From positions 36,286-100,285 of the forward strand of contig NZ_BRLB01000018.1 in the NCBI RefSeq assembly GCF_027923465.1: DNA of 64,000 bases, read 5' to 3'. Shown here piece after piece: positions 26,723-35,581 of the stretch. Position 1 is the stretch's first letter. Every line of letters starts with the position of its first letter. Origin of the DNA: Vallitalea longa. Its GTDB lineage: Bacteria; Bacillota; Clostridia; Lachnospirales; Vallitaleaceae. The notes under the pieces were generated by a model that was not told the DNA's origin, ran no database searches, and saw only the letters and a program-made list of their open reading frames with translations. Made by a program: the position numbers and the translations under genes.

Positions 26723-27682
26723 ATGAGTAATTATACAAAATTCAAGTCCAAGTTGACACCGGAAAGTTTTAGAATATTATCTGTTTTAAGTGGGCTTTTG
26801 ATTCTTATGTTGTTTTTCAGTATCACTTCACAGTATTTCTTTACAACAAATAACTTATTAACAGTAGCATTGCAGAGTTCAATTATAGCTATTATAGCTA
26901 TTGGACAAACATTCGTTTTGATTACAGCTGGAATAGATTTAGCAATAGGTTCTAATATGGCTTTAGCAGGAGTTATATCTGGAATGCTAATGGTCAATGG
27001 ATATAATGTATTTTTTGCTGTTCTAGTAGGAATTTTGAGTGGAGCATTAGTTGGTTTTATCTCAGGAGTAATTATCGTTAAAGGGGATTTACCTCCATTT
27101 GTAGTAACTCTTGGAGCAATGAGTATAGTAAGAGGTATTGCATTGGTAATAACAAAAGGTATACCAATATCCGGCCTTCCAAAATCATTTCAAGTAATAG
27201 GTAATGGTAAATTATTACATATTCCTATACCTGCAATTATTATGATTTTGTTAACTGTTATATTTAGCTTCATACTCTCTAAGACTAAGCTGGGTAATTA
27301 TATCTATGCTTCAGGAAGTAATTTAGAAGCTACAAAACTTTCAGGAATAAATACAAATAAAGTAATTATTATTGTATATACATTCAGTGGATTTTTAGCT
27401 GCATGTGCAGGTGTAATAATGGCATCTAGAATTGCATCTGGACAACCTTCAGCAGGTATGGGTTATGAATTATTTGCAGTTGCTTCAGCAGTTATCGGGG
27501 GAACAAGTCTTGCTGGTGGTGAAGGTTTAATAATCGGAACTTTAATTGGAGCTCTTGTAATAGGTGTTTTAAGAAATGGTTTGAATCTGCTTAGTGTATC
27601 AGCTTTCTGGCAGGAAATTTTAATTGGTGTGGTTATTATTCTAGCAGTTTATGCTGATAGAATAAAACATAGAAAAAAATGA
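26723..27682 (+). CDS. Ribose-type sugar ABC transporter permease
   Basis: This 319-residue membrane protein of the RbsC/MglC/XylH type has about eight to ten helices. It shows AIGQTFVLITAGIDLAIGSN, GALVGFISGVII, LPPFVVTLGAMSIVRGIALV and the conserved VIGGTSLAGGEG near the C-terminus. The domain occurs once and would form a homodimer. It lies 13 bases after the ATPase gene and is closely similar to the permease at 49245-50198. Confidence 0.92.
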   Translation: MSNYTKFKSKLTPESFRILSVLSGLLILMLFFSITSQYFFTTNNLLTVALQSSIIAIIAIGQTFVLITAGIDLAIGSNMALAGVISGMLMVNGYNVFFAVLVGILSGALVGFISGVIIVKGDLPPFVVTLGAMSIVRGIALVITKGIPISGLPKSFQVIGNGKLLHIPIPAIIMILLTVIFSFILSKTKLGNYIYASGSNLEATKLSGINTNKVIIIVYTFSGFLAACAGVIMASRIASGQPSAGMGYELFAVASAVIGGTSLAGGEGLIIGTLIGALVIGVLRNGLNLLSVSAFWQEILIGVVIILAVYADRIKHRKK

Positions 27683-27715
27683 TGTTACATAAAAACTTTA
27701 TAAGGAGATGTTAAG

Positions 27716-28669
27716 ATGAAAAAATTAGCTCAAGTATTGGTTTTGATTTTAATTGTTAGTTCTATGATTGGGTGTTCAGCTAAAAAAGAAGGTAAGGAAG
27801 AAGTTAAAGGTGATAAAGATCTTGAATTCGTGTTAATTACAATGGATTCAATGGATGAGCATTGGTTATCAGTTAAGGCAGGAGCAGAACAAAAAATAGC
27901 TGAATTAGAAAGAGTTAATTTAACATTCAGAGCTCCATCTGGAAAAGTAGATCCTAATGAACAGACAAGGATGACTGAAGATGCTATTAATCAAAAAGCA
28001 GATGCTATTTTGATTGCTCCATCAGATAAAACAGCATTAGCTCCAGTTATTGACAGGGCTCATGATGCAGGCATTCCTGTTGTAATCATTGATTCACCTG
28101 CCGATACAGAAAATTATATTTCATTTTTAGCAACAGATAACTATGCGGCTGGAGCTTTAGCAGCAGATACTTTAGCAGAAAAAATTGGAAGTAAAGGAAA
28201 AGTTGCAATCGTTAATGCTCAACCAGGTTCTGGTACTTCAATATCAAGAGAATCAGGATTTACTGATAAGATAAAAGAATCATATTCAGATATTGAAGTC
28301 GTATCAATACAATATTGTAATGGGGATAAAACAAAAGCTCTAGATCAAGCTACAGATATTATGACTGCTAATCCTGATTTGGTAGGTTTCTACGGATGTA
28401 ATGAAGGTTCAACAGTAGGGATATGTAAAGCGGTGGAAGAAGCAGGAAAAGTAGATACAATTAGTATTATTGGTTTTGATAAATCAAGTGATATAATAAC
28501 AGCAATTGAAAATAATATATTGGATGCATCAATGGTTCAGAGTCCAAATTTAATGGGTTACAAAGGTGTTGAAATGGCATATAACCATATAAAAGGTGAA
28601 GAAGTTGAAAAAGAAATCAATACAGGTGTAAAAGTTATAACAGCAGATAATGTAGATACTATAAAATAA
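27716..28669 (+). CDS. Ribose-type sugar-binding lipoprotein
   Basis: This 317-residue periplasmic-binding-protein-type (RbsB) lipoprotein has a signal ending in SSMIGC, lipidated Cys20. The sequence continues with FVLITMDSMDEHWLSVKAGAE at the ligand cleft, DAILIAPSDKTALAPVI, VVIIDSPADTE, and GFYGCNEGSTVGI. It binds the sugar outside the cell and delivers it to the RbsA/RbsC-like pair. It closely resembles the protein at 50268-51215, including the MDSMDEHWL cleft segment, so the two importers may recognise related sugars. RBS AAGGAGATG is upstream. Confidence 0.92.
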   Translation: MKKLAQVLVLILIVSSMIGCSAKKEGKEEVKGDKDLEFVLITMDSMDEHWLSVKAGAEQKIAELERVNLTFRAPSGKVDPNEQTRMTEDAINQKADAILIAPSDKTALAPVIDRAHDAGIPVVIIDSPADTENYISFLATDNYAAGALAADTLAEKIGSKGKVAIVNAQPGSGTSISRESGFTDKIKESYSDIEVVSIQYCNGDKTKALDQATDIMTANPDLVGFYGCNEGSTVGICKAVEEAGKVDTISIIGFDKSSDIITAIENNILDASMVQSPNLMGYKGVEMAYNHIKGEEVEKEINTGVKVITADNVDTIK

Positions 28670-28700
28670 AATATTGGAATAATAAGATTATATTAGTAAG

Positions 28701-28788
28701 GGGCTGTCCTAATACATTTAGTATACAGTAAAGTAAGTATACTTTACTGGAGCTTAGGCCAATAAAAAATGTGTTATTGATGCAGCCC
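28701..28788. repeat. MITE-like palindromic element
   Basis: An 88-base element with terminal inverted repeats: GGGCTG at 28701-28706 and CAGCCC at 28783-28788, continuing as AATACATTT and AAATGTGTTATT. A perfect internal hairpin (CAGTAAAGTA with TACTTTACTG) sits in the middle. It lies between the binding-protein and ROK-kinase genes and could act as a transcript-processing or attenuating hairpin. The ends look like those of small non-autonomous insertion elements. Confidence 0.5.
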
Positions 28789-28832
28789 TATAATATTCTA
28801 TTTAATTATTCAACAATAAAAAGGGTGATTAA

Positions 28833-29792
28833 ATGTATTATATAGGGATAGATATAGGAGGAACTAAAATCTCTGTTACTATATCAGACAATAAATTCAA
28901 TATAATAGATAAAATTAAGTTTCTAACAGATACATATAAAGAACCAGAAGAAATATTGGATTATATGGTAAAAATAATTAAAGAAATATCTATGAATAAT
29001 AATATTAATATAGAACAAATAAGTAGTATAGGTATTAGTTGTGGAGGACCTTTAGATAGTAAAAAAGGTATAATCTTATGTCCGCCTAATCTACCCAAAT
29101 GGAATAATATTAATGTTAAAAAATATTTTGAAACTGCTTTATCGTTGCCAACATATTTATTAAATGATGCAAATGCTTGTTGTGTTGCAGAATGGAAGTT
29201 AGGTGTAGGAAAAGGCTATAAAAATATTATATTTTTAACATTCGGTACGGGAATAGGTGCAGGTCTTGTACTTGACAACAAATTATATCTTGGAACTGAT
29301 GACCAAGCAGGAGAAATCGGACATATTAGAATTGATAAAAACGGACCGCTTGCTTATGGAAAAAAAGGTTCCTTTGAAAGCTATTGCAGTGGAGCAGGAA
29401 TTAAGAATCTTGCACTTATTGAACTTGTTAAAGGAGAAATAGAATCTTCTAGAGATACATTATTACATAATTACAAAAAAGAAAATATAGATACTGCATT
29501 GATTTTTAAGCTGGCAAATAAAAAAGATAATTTTTGTTGCGAAATTATTAATAAAAGTGCTTATAAGTTAGGATTAGGGTTATCAATTTTAATAGATATT
29601 CTGAATCCAGATCTCATAATAATAGGAAGTATCTATACAAGAGCTGAGAAATATTTCAAGAGTATAATAGATGATGTTATTGGAGAAGAAGCCTTACCAA
29701 TTAACAGAAAGACATGTAAGATTGTTCCAGCTAGTTTAGGAGAAAATATAGGAGATTATGCGGCACTTATCACTTCAACAGGGAATTATTAG
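28833..29792 (+). CDS. ROK-family sugar kinase
   Basis: This 319-residue ROK kinase has no DNA-binding domain: YIGIDIGGTKISV phosphate loop, GISCGGPLD, LLNDANACCVAEW with catalytic Asp, FLTFGTGIGAGLVL and EIGHIRI with the sugar-binding Glu and His. The usual zinc motif CxCGxxGCxE is replaced by a region reading GKKGSFESYCSGAG, so it belongs to the zinc-less branch. It probably phosphorylates a hexose such as glucose, allose or N-acetylhexosamine with ATP. It sits after the importer, separated by the palindromic element, and before galM. Confidence 0.82.
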   Translation: MYYIGIDIGGTKISVTISDNKFNIIDKIKFLTDTYKEPEEILDYMVKIIKEISMNNNINIEQISSIGISCGGPLDSKKGIILCPPNLPKWNNINVKKYFETALSLPTYLLNDANACCVAEWKLGVGKGYKNIIFLTFGTGIGAGLVLDNKLYLGTDDQAGEIGHIRIDKNGPLAYGKKGSFESYCSGAGIKNLALIELVKGEIESSRDTLLHNYKKENIDTALIFKLANKKDNFCCEIINKSAYKLGLGLSILIDILNPDLIIIGSIYTRAEKYFKSIIDDVIGEEALPINRKTCKIVPASLGENIGDYAALITSTGNY

Positions 29793-29804
29793 ATAGGAGA
29801 TAAG

Positions 29805-30860
29805 ATGAATATACAAAAGAAATATTTTGGTGTTCTTAAGAACAACCAAGATGTATTTAAATATACTCTTAGCAATGATAAAGGACTTGAAATATCTATT
29901 TTGAATTATGGTGGAATCATTACGGACATAATTGTACCTGATAGAAATGGATATAAGGAGAATATAACATTATCTTTTAATAATATTAAGGATTATGAAG
30001 AAAAATCACCTCACTTTGGATGTATTACCGGCAGAGTCGCCGGTAGAATTTCAAACGGTGAATTCAGTATAGATAATAAGAAATACAAATTATGTAAAAA
30101 TGATAATAATGCCTGTATACATGGTGGGGAAACAGGTTTATCCAAAAGAGTATGGAACGTAAGAAAAATGATTAACGATAAAGATATAGGAATCGAATTG
30201 AGTTATTTCAGCCCTCATATGGAGGATGGTTTTCCTGGTAATGTAGATTTTAAGGTGTTATATACCCTAAATAATAATAATGAGTTTACTATTGAGTACT
30301 ATGGAAATACAGATGAAAAAACAATATTGAATCTAACCAATCATGCCTATTTTAATCTAGAAGGAGCTGGAGAAGGATTAATATTGGACCATATACTTAA
30401 GGTGAACAGTAAATATTATGTTCCAGTAGATAATGAGTTGATTCCATTAGGTCATTTGGAAAAGATAGATAATACCCCTCTTGATTTCAACGAAGGAAAG
30501 AAAATTAAACAAGCAGTTGAATCTAAGTATATACAGGTACAAACCGTCGGGGGTATCGATCACGCGTTCGTTCTAAAAGGGTTAAGTGACAAGCCTAATA
30601 TAGTAGTAAGCAATGAAAAAACTGGAAGATACATGAAAGTAAAAACTGATCAGCAAGTCGCTGTTATATATACAAGTTGTCAGCTAGATAATAATTTGAT
30701 ACTTGCTAATGGATTAAAGACTAAAAGATACGGTGGTTTATGTTTAGAAACTCAAGATTTCCCCGATGCAGTGAATCAAAAGAATTTTAGAACCAATTAT
30801 TATAATAAACAAAAGCCTTATTACGCAAAAACAATTTTTGAATTTGGTTCTATAGTTTAG
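29805..30860 (+). CDS. galM: Aldose 1-epimerase (mutarotase)
   Basis: This 351-residue galactose mutarotase interconverts alpha and beta anomers of aldoses. It shows FGCITGRVAGRIS, NNACIHGG with the first active-site His, TNHAYFNLEG with the second His, VGGIDHAFVL and the catalytic Glu in GLCLETQDFPDA. Length is normal. It follows the ROK kinase by 12 bases (RBS TAGGAGATAAG), so kinase and mutarotase are one unit. Together with galE elsewhere in the window it points to galactose or related hexose use. Confidence 0.9.
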   Translation: MNIQKKYFGVLKNNQDVFKYTLSNDKGLEISILNYGGIITDIIVPDRNGYKENITLSFNNIKDYEEKSPHFGCITGRVAGRISNGEFSIDNKKYKLCKNDNNACIHGGETGLSKRVWNVRKMINDKDIGIELSYFSPHMEDGFPGNVDFKVLYTLNNNNEFTIEYYGNTDEKTILNLTNHAYFNLEGAGEGLILDHILKVNSKYYVPVDNELIPLGHLEKIDNTPLDFNEGKKIKQAVESKYIQVQTVGGIDHAFVLKGLSDKPNIVVSNEKTGRYMKVKTDQQVAVIYTSCQLDNNLILANGLKTKRYGGLCLETQDFPDAVNQKNFRTNYYNKQKPYYAKTIFEFGSIV

Positions 30861-30924
30861 TAATTGGATATAAGTATTACACTAAAATAGTTTCCTATAA
30901 TAATGTAAATGAATAGGAGATAAG

Positions 30925-31041
30925 GTGACATGCTCCCCCACTAAACCTATAAAACGGTTTTGAGGGGGCTTCTTGGGATGTAGTAACCTAATGGTTACTA
31001 TTATTACCAAGCTCTACGGGTAAGCCCTACCCTGTAATATT
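30925..31041 (-). ncRNA. Predicted omega (guide) RNA region of the IS605 element
   Basis: In IS200/IS605 elements the guide RNA for TnpB comes from the 3' part of tnpB and the right end of the element. Here, minus-strand transcription past the tnpB stop crosses two hairpins: one at 30977-30998 (AGTAACCTAATGGTTACT) and the GC-rich end hairpin at 30932-30969. The guide would be the host sequence just beyond, roughly 30905-30925. Location is by family knowledge. The exact end is uncertain. Confidence 0.45.
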
Positions 31042-32151
31042 TTAATATTGCAACAACAATTCACCTTGATTTTTAATGTTTATACTTGCATTTAGGTCTC
31101 TATCTATTGAATTGCCACACTCACAAGTATATACTCTTTCTGATAGTTTCAAATCTTTTTTTACTGCACCACAAATTGAACAGGTTTTACTTGATGGATA
31201 GAATCTGTCTATCTTCACAAGTTGTTTCCCTCTTAATTCAGCTTTATATTTAAGCATTGCAATGAACATTCCCCAACCATTATCAGATACGCTTTTACCA
31301 AATTTCAATGTTTGGCTCATACCTTTCATATTTAGGTCTTCTATCGCTATAGCATTGTATTTATTTACTAATTGAGTAGATAGTTTATGTAAAAAATCCG
31401 ATCTTGAATTCTTTATTTTATAGTGTATTCTTGCCACTTTAGTCTTTTGTTTATACCAATTATTTGAAAACCTTACCATACGTGATAATTTCCTTTGTGC
31501 CTTGATAAGTTTAGCTTCTAACATACGAAAAAATCTAGGATACTTGGCTCTTTGGTTTTCAGAGCTAACAAACAGTTCTTTCATTGAAAAATCTAAACCT
31601 ACTATGTTGCCGTTACTTGGAACTTGAATTATTTCTTTTTCAAATTCAGTAGTAATACTTACAAAATAAGCACCTGTAGGTACTTGACTTATAGTAGCAG
31701 ATAATATTTTATAATTTCTAGGTATTTCTCTATGAAATTTAGTTTTTAGTAATCCTAATTTTGGAAACTTCAACATACTGCCTTCTATTCTTATTGAATT
31801 GTTAGTGTTTTTGGTTGTATAAGATTTGATATTGTTTCTTTTAGATTTGAATCTAGGATATTTAGCTCTCTTTTGAAAGAAATTCTTAAAAGCAGTATCT
31901 AAATTCCTAAGTGCAGATTGAAGAGAAACACTATCCACTTCTTTAAGCCAAGTTAAATCTTTTTTCAAAGCTGTTAACTCTTTAGCTTGATTAACATAAG
32001 TAGTTGATTTTTCTTCATTCTTGTATAATTCAATTCTTTGATTAAGAAAACGATTGAATACAAATCTAGTACAGCCGAAGGTTTTATGAATCAAAATCAG
32101 TTGTTCCTTATTAGGATATATTCTATATTTGAAAGCTTTATTGATTTTCAT
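31042..32151 (-). CDS. tnpB: TnpB RNA-guided endonuclease (IS605 family)
   Basis: This 369-residue TnpB, the ancestor of Cas12, is intact. An N-terminal region begins KAFKYRIYPNKEQ with QSALRNLDTAFKNFF. RuvC-I is GLDFSMKE with Asp187, RuvC-II is IEDLNMKGM with Glu271 and RuvC-III is DRDLNASINI with Asp350/352. The zinc finger CSIC..CEC uses Cys324, 327, 343 and 345. All catalytic residues are present, so it should cut DNA with its guide RNA and keep the element in place. Its tnpA partner is broken, so cleavage activity may now be the main selected function. Confidence 0.93.
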   Translation of the reverse strand: MKINKAFKYRIYPNKEQLILIHKTFGCTRFVFNRFLNQRIELYKNEEKSTTYVNQAKELTALKKDLTWLKEVDSVSLQSALRNLDTAFKNFFQKRAKYPRFKSKRNNIKSYTTKNTNNSIRIEGSMLKFPKLGLLKTKFHREIPRNYKILSATISQVPTGAYFVSITTEFEKEIIQVPSNGNIVGLDFSMKELFVSSENQRAKYPRFFRMLEAKLIKAQRKLSRMVRFSNNWYKQKTKVARIHYKIKNSRSDFLHKLSTQLVNKYNAIAIEDLNMKGMSQTLKFGKSVSDNGWGMFIAMLKYKAELRGKQLVKIDRFYPSSKTCSICGAVKKDLKLSERVYTCECGNSIDRDLNASINIKNQGELLLQY

Positions 32152-32218
32152 AGATTTTCCCTCTTCCTTATGTTATAATTATATCGCAATTCAATTTAGT
32201 TGTAAAGGAGTTTTTTAG

Positions 32219-32543
32219 ATGAATAATAGTGAATTCAAAAGCAATAGACATTCAATATACAATCTAAAATATCATTTGGTTGTAATAACTAAATATAGAC
32301 ACAAATGTATTAACAAAGAACTTACTATTTGAAACACCTCCCCAAGTGAAATTAGCAAAATTAGTTAATACTCTAAAGACTGTTTCTTCAAGACTTATTA
32401 GGAAAAAACATAGTGAATATTTAAAAGAATATTACTGGAAACCCGTATTTTGGAGTAGAAGTTATTGCATTTTAACAACTGGAGGAGCAACAATAGAAAT
32501 GATTGAGAAATATATTCGCTCTCAAGCAGGAGTTAAAGATTAA
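32219..32543 (+). pseudogene. tnpA: IS200-type tnpA with internal deletion
   Basis: The start at 32219 reads MNNSEFKSNRHSIYNLKYHL and VVITKYRHK, a normal Y1 transposase N-terminus, but stops at TGA 32330-32332. From 32328 a second frame continues FETPPQVKLAKL, NTLKTVSSRLIRK, YWKPVFWSRSYC up to 32543, the normal C-terminal half. About 28-30 codons that would carry the HUH (HVH) metal motif are missing at the junction, and the frame shifts. The catalytic Tyr region (KYIRSQAG) remains. The element cannot encode its own functional transposase. Confidence 0.85.
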
Positions 32544-32662
32544 AAACCGTTCCGATTCATCTCCCTCCTAGTTAGAGGAGGGAGTTTTCTCGAAATATCT
32601 AGATAAAATCTAAGATTATAAAATCCAATTTAGCTATAATAGCTGAATTGGATTTTATAATC

Positions 32663-33191
32663 TTAAAGTAATTGTTCTTCCTGTAGGATATTCTTATATT
32701 TTTTCTTTGCTCTAATAATTCTTTTTTTAACATTTGAATCTGATATATTCAACAATGATGATATTTCTTTATATGTATGACCATAATAATATTTCATGAT
32801 CAAAATAGATTGATAATTGATAGGTAGTTTTTTTAAGCACTTTTTTACCTCTTTTATTTTTATGGTACGCTCAATATCTGCTAAACCATCTATTAAAGAA
32901 TTTTCAAGTTCATCATAAGAAATTATTCTTCGTTTGGTTTTAACTCTATATAAATCTATACTCCTGTTTTTGACCGTTTGTATAAAATAACTTTTTGAAT
33001 ATGGACAAACTTGTTTATACTTAATTGTAGAAAAATTACGGAAAATATTTAAAAATGCATCTTGAACTGCATCTTCAGCTAATTGAGGATCTTTTAATAT
33101 GTGATAAGCTTGTCTATACATATCATTTTTATATTTATCATATAAAGTTAAAAATATATTTCTATCTTCTGCTTTGAAAAAAAGTATTCAT
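32663..33191 (-). CDS. ECF-type RNA polymerase sigma factor with frameshift at a poly-T run
   Basis: From 33121 to 32663 the frame encodes sigma region 2 (MYRQAYHILKDPQLAEDAVQ, DAFLNIFRNFSTIKYK, SYFIQTVKNRSIDLYR) and region 4 (LKKLPINYQSILIMKYYYG, TYKEISSLLNISDSNVKKRI). The N-terminus is short. Upstream, an ATG at 33191 with an AGGTG RBS reads MNTFF and then runs out of frame at seven T residues (plus-strand A7 at 33177-33183). With six T residues it would continue as KAEDRNIFLTLYDKYKND and join MYRQAY exactly. So this is one gene broken by a single-base slip, or one that uses slippage. Without it there is no ATG, GTG or TTG with an RBS before 33121. No anti-sigma gene is adjacent. Confidence 0.75.
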
Positions 33192-33312
33192 AATTAACAC
33201 ACCTCACTTATTATATTGTTATATTAATGATGTGCATAATATCATGTTCATCAAAATAACATTGAAATTCATTATACAATTAGTTATATACTTATTACCA
33301 TATTATATAATT

Positions 33313-33987
33313 TTAAGTGCTTTCTGACGTATAATAATCTATCTTTAGAGTACTTTCTATATCAACATTAGTTGCATTAGTAAGAGTATTGGATTTTATC
33401 TTCGCCAAGGTTTCATGAGAAATTTTATGGTCATCACCAAGAATTTTAATCATACTCTCTGCCTTTGTTATCTTTTTACCATCATTTTGACGATTGATTA
33501 TATTTTGTCTGTAATTTTTGAAATCCTCAGATTCAAAAATATTACGATACACACTGTCAGTGGGTAGTTGCAATATAGTTTTTAATACTTCACTATCTTT
33601 CCATAATCCTTCTTCCATAACAGTTTCAATACCTTTACTTAAAAGGTCATAAGTATTTCTATCATAATATCCTTTAGTTACATCTTCTCTCATAAATGAC
33701 ATATCATAGCCAATATTGGACATGAAATTTCTTTCCTTATTTAATTTTCCATAGGTATAGAATTCTTCATATGCAACATCAGTCAAAGGTTCACCTTTAG
33801 ATAAGGATTTATCGATTTTACATTGTACTATTGCATATCTGGAAAATTCTGCACTATCAAATTTCATACGGTCAAAAGATATTTGTTCTAGTTTTTGATT
33901 ATAATGTTTTTGCAGTTTGTATGCCATATCGTTTTTTTGCAAAGGTATGGGTTTTTTCATTCTGCTGTCATCTACTGATATGGGCAT
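33313..33987 (-). CDS. Uncharacterised protein, partner of the upstream 484-residue protein
   Basis: This 224-residue protein has no signal peptide, no membrane segment and no motif I recognise. It starts MPISVDDSRMKKPIPLQKND, and the rest is polar, mostly helical and rich in Lys, Glu, Asn and Tyr. The start follows GGAAGTG 9 bases upstream. It lies 15 bases after the gene at 34003-35457 and is surely co-transcribed with it. Both proteins have a flexible Ser/Asn/Thr-containing N-terminus without a Sec signal. No function is proposed. Confidence 0.6.
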   Translation of the reverse strand: MPISVDDSRMKKPIPLQKNDMAYKLQKHYNQKLEQISFDRMKFDSAEFSRYAIVQCKIDKSLSKGEPLTDVAYEEFYTYGKLNKERNFMSNIGYDMSFMREDVTKGYYDRNTYDLLSKGIETVMEEGLWKDSEVLKTILQLPTDSVYRNIFESEDFKNYRQNIINRQNDGKKITKAESMIKILGDDHKISHETLAKIKSNTLTNATNVDIESTLKIDYYTSEST

Positions 33988-34002
33988 TTTTACACTTCCT
34001 TT

Positions 34003-35457
34003 CTACACAGTTTTATTGTAAGGACTATATTGTTTCAAGTGTGGATTAGCAGTAGTGATATCCACATATTCACTTCCTAATTTGACAAGATAATCTTCAA
34101 CTTTTTGTTTGTTTTCTGTTGAGAGATTGTCAAGTTCTAAATTATTTTGATCCATAAAATTTTCGAATTTGTCCCTTAGTCGTTTTTTTACTGTTGCAAT
34201 ATCTAATTTCTCGTTTTCCATAGTTACCTTAGGCATATTATCTGTTTTTGATTGTTCGAAAATATATCTAAAAAAATTTAATGTGAATTTGTTACCTTTT
34301 TTATTGGTATAATTCAATAGCTCTATAAATCTATCATACTCATCTTTGGTTATACCTAATTGCAATAATATATCATCAATATCTTTTGAATCATCTTCTA
34401 GAGAGATTGCTTCTGAATCATCTGAATATATCCAATCTATCATTCTATCAAACAATATATCCTGTACAGATTTTTCCTCTTTTTTATCAAGCCAAACAGA
34501 TTTACCATTTATTATTGTTGCAAGTTTCTTTGCTCCATGTTTACTAATTAATTTATCAATCCATTGGGTTTGTCCTGGACCATAGCCCTTCTCGTTTTTA
34601 TCATATAAATGTCCATCTGTATAGTCAATATTTAAGCAATAATCATCATATACTAGTCTACCTCCGTTATTTCCCATTCTAACTATGATATCATCAATTC
34701 TTTTTAGGTTCATATCTAGTTCTTCTTCTGTATATTCACCATCATTATTTTTATAAGTTTCTATAAGAGCTTCTTTCACATTTGTTCCGTCAGGTGCATA
34801 GAACTCTCCGTCTTTCAAAGTGCATTCCCTTAAATCATAGCCTGTCAATTTTCTAATGAAATTAATTGCGATTCCTTCACTTGTTCCCGACGATTTCTCT
34901 CCTAAATATGTTGGATTATCAGTTTCATATATATAGTTTGATGAGTAGATATGGTTATATAGTTGCTTGCCGTTTTCAGCATAATTAAGAACTTGTTCAA
35001 TTCGTGACTTCAATTCTTCATCATCTATACCTGAAACAGTAACATAATAATCATATGAGCTCACAGAAAAAGTGAGGGTGGTTCCTTCTGGTATTTCAAT
35101 ATTGTTATGTTCAAAAATTTCATTTAAGGATTTGTCTGTAAAGTTTCTATTTCCTTTCATTCCTTTAGCTCTTGTTACAGCCCAATTCTCATATAAATCA
35201 ATAAAAAGATAATGATCACCATATGTTTTAAGCTTCTTAGGATCATCATATGTTGTAGAAGTAGAAGATTCAGGATTGGTATTTGATATGTCTTTTCTTG
35301 AATATGTTGCTGTACAATAATTTGAAGTACTGTTATTTGTTCCTATGCTATTATTATTTTTAGAACTAGATGTAGTTTTTTGACTTTTGTTACGTCTGCT
35401 TGAATTAGTATTATAATAATTGGTATATGATATATTTGAAGCGGATGTTATATCCAA
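34003..35457 (-). CDS. Uncharacterised 484-residue protein with Ser/Asn/Thr-rich N-terminus
   Basis: The gene starts at TTG (35455-35457), with the strong RBS AAGGAGGT 8 bases upstream, giving MDITSASNISYTNYYNTNSS. Residues 1-70 are almost entirely Ser, Asn, Thr and Tyr, a disordered leader. A globular part follows with HYLFIDLYENWAVTRAKGMK (about 83-102), TLTFSVSSYDYYVTVSGIDD, GIAINFIRKLTGYDLREC, and an acidic C-terminal half with IDDILLQLGITKDEYDRFIEL. I do not recognise the family with confidence. The uncleaved polar N-terminus resembles proteins that leave by non-Sec routes such as the flagellar exporter, but this is only a resemblance. It is co-transcribed with the gene at 33313. Confidence 0.6.
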   Translation of the reverse strand: MDITSASNISYTNYYNTNSSRRNKSQKTTSSSKNNNSIGTNNSTSNYCTATYSRKDISNTNPESSTSTTYDDPKKLKTYGDHYLFIDLYENWAVTRAKGMKGNRNFTDKSLNEIFEHNNIEIPEGTTLTFSVSSYDYYVTVSGIDDEELKSRIEQVLNYAENGKQLYNHIYSSNYIYETDNPTYLGEKSSGTSEGIAINFIRKLTGYDLRECTLKDGEFYAPDGTNVKEALIETYKNNDGEYTEEELDMNLKRIDDIIVRMGNNGGRLVYDDYCLNIDYTDGHLYDKNEKGYGPGQTQWIDKLISKHGAKKLATIINGKSVWLDKKEEKSVQDILFDRMIDWIYSDDSEAISLEDDSKDIDDILLQLGITKDEYDRFIELLNYTNKKGNKFTLNFFRYIFEQSKTDNMPKVTMENEKLDIATVKKRLRDKFENFMDQNNLELDNLSTENKQKVEDYLVKLGSEYVDITTANPHLKQYSPYNKTV

Positions 35458-35581
35458 GCTAATTACCTCCTTCCGTAGAAATTTAATAATATTATCATGT
35501 TCAATAATTTTCAGGTCAAATTTTATATAATAATTATCGGCAATATTCTGATAAATATTAATATATTTTTAAAATTAATAA

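Larger units (their letters stand above)
30928..32590 (-). mobile_element. IS200/IS605-family element with intact tnpB and damaged tnpA
   Basis: Element of about 1.66 kb. The outer limits are estimated from subterminal hairpins and are approximate: a GC-rich hairpin at 30932-30969 (GCTCCCCC arm with GAGGGGGC arm) on the tnpB 3' side, taken as the right end, and a hairpin at 32561-32584 (CTCCCTCCT with AGGAGGGAG), taken as the left end. tnpB and tnpA are divergent. As expected for this family, I see no terminal inverted repeats or target duplication. Confidence 0.75.
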
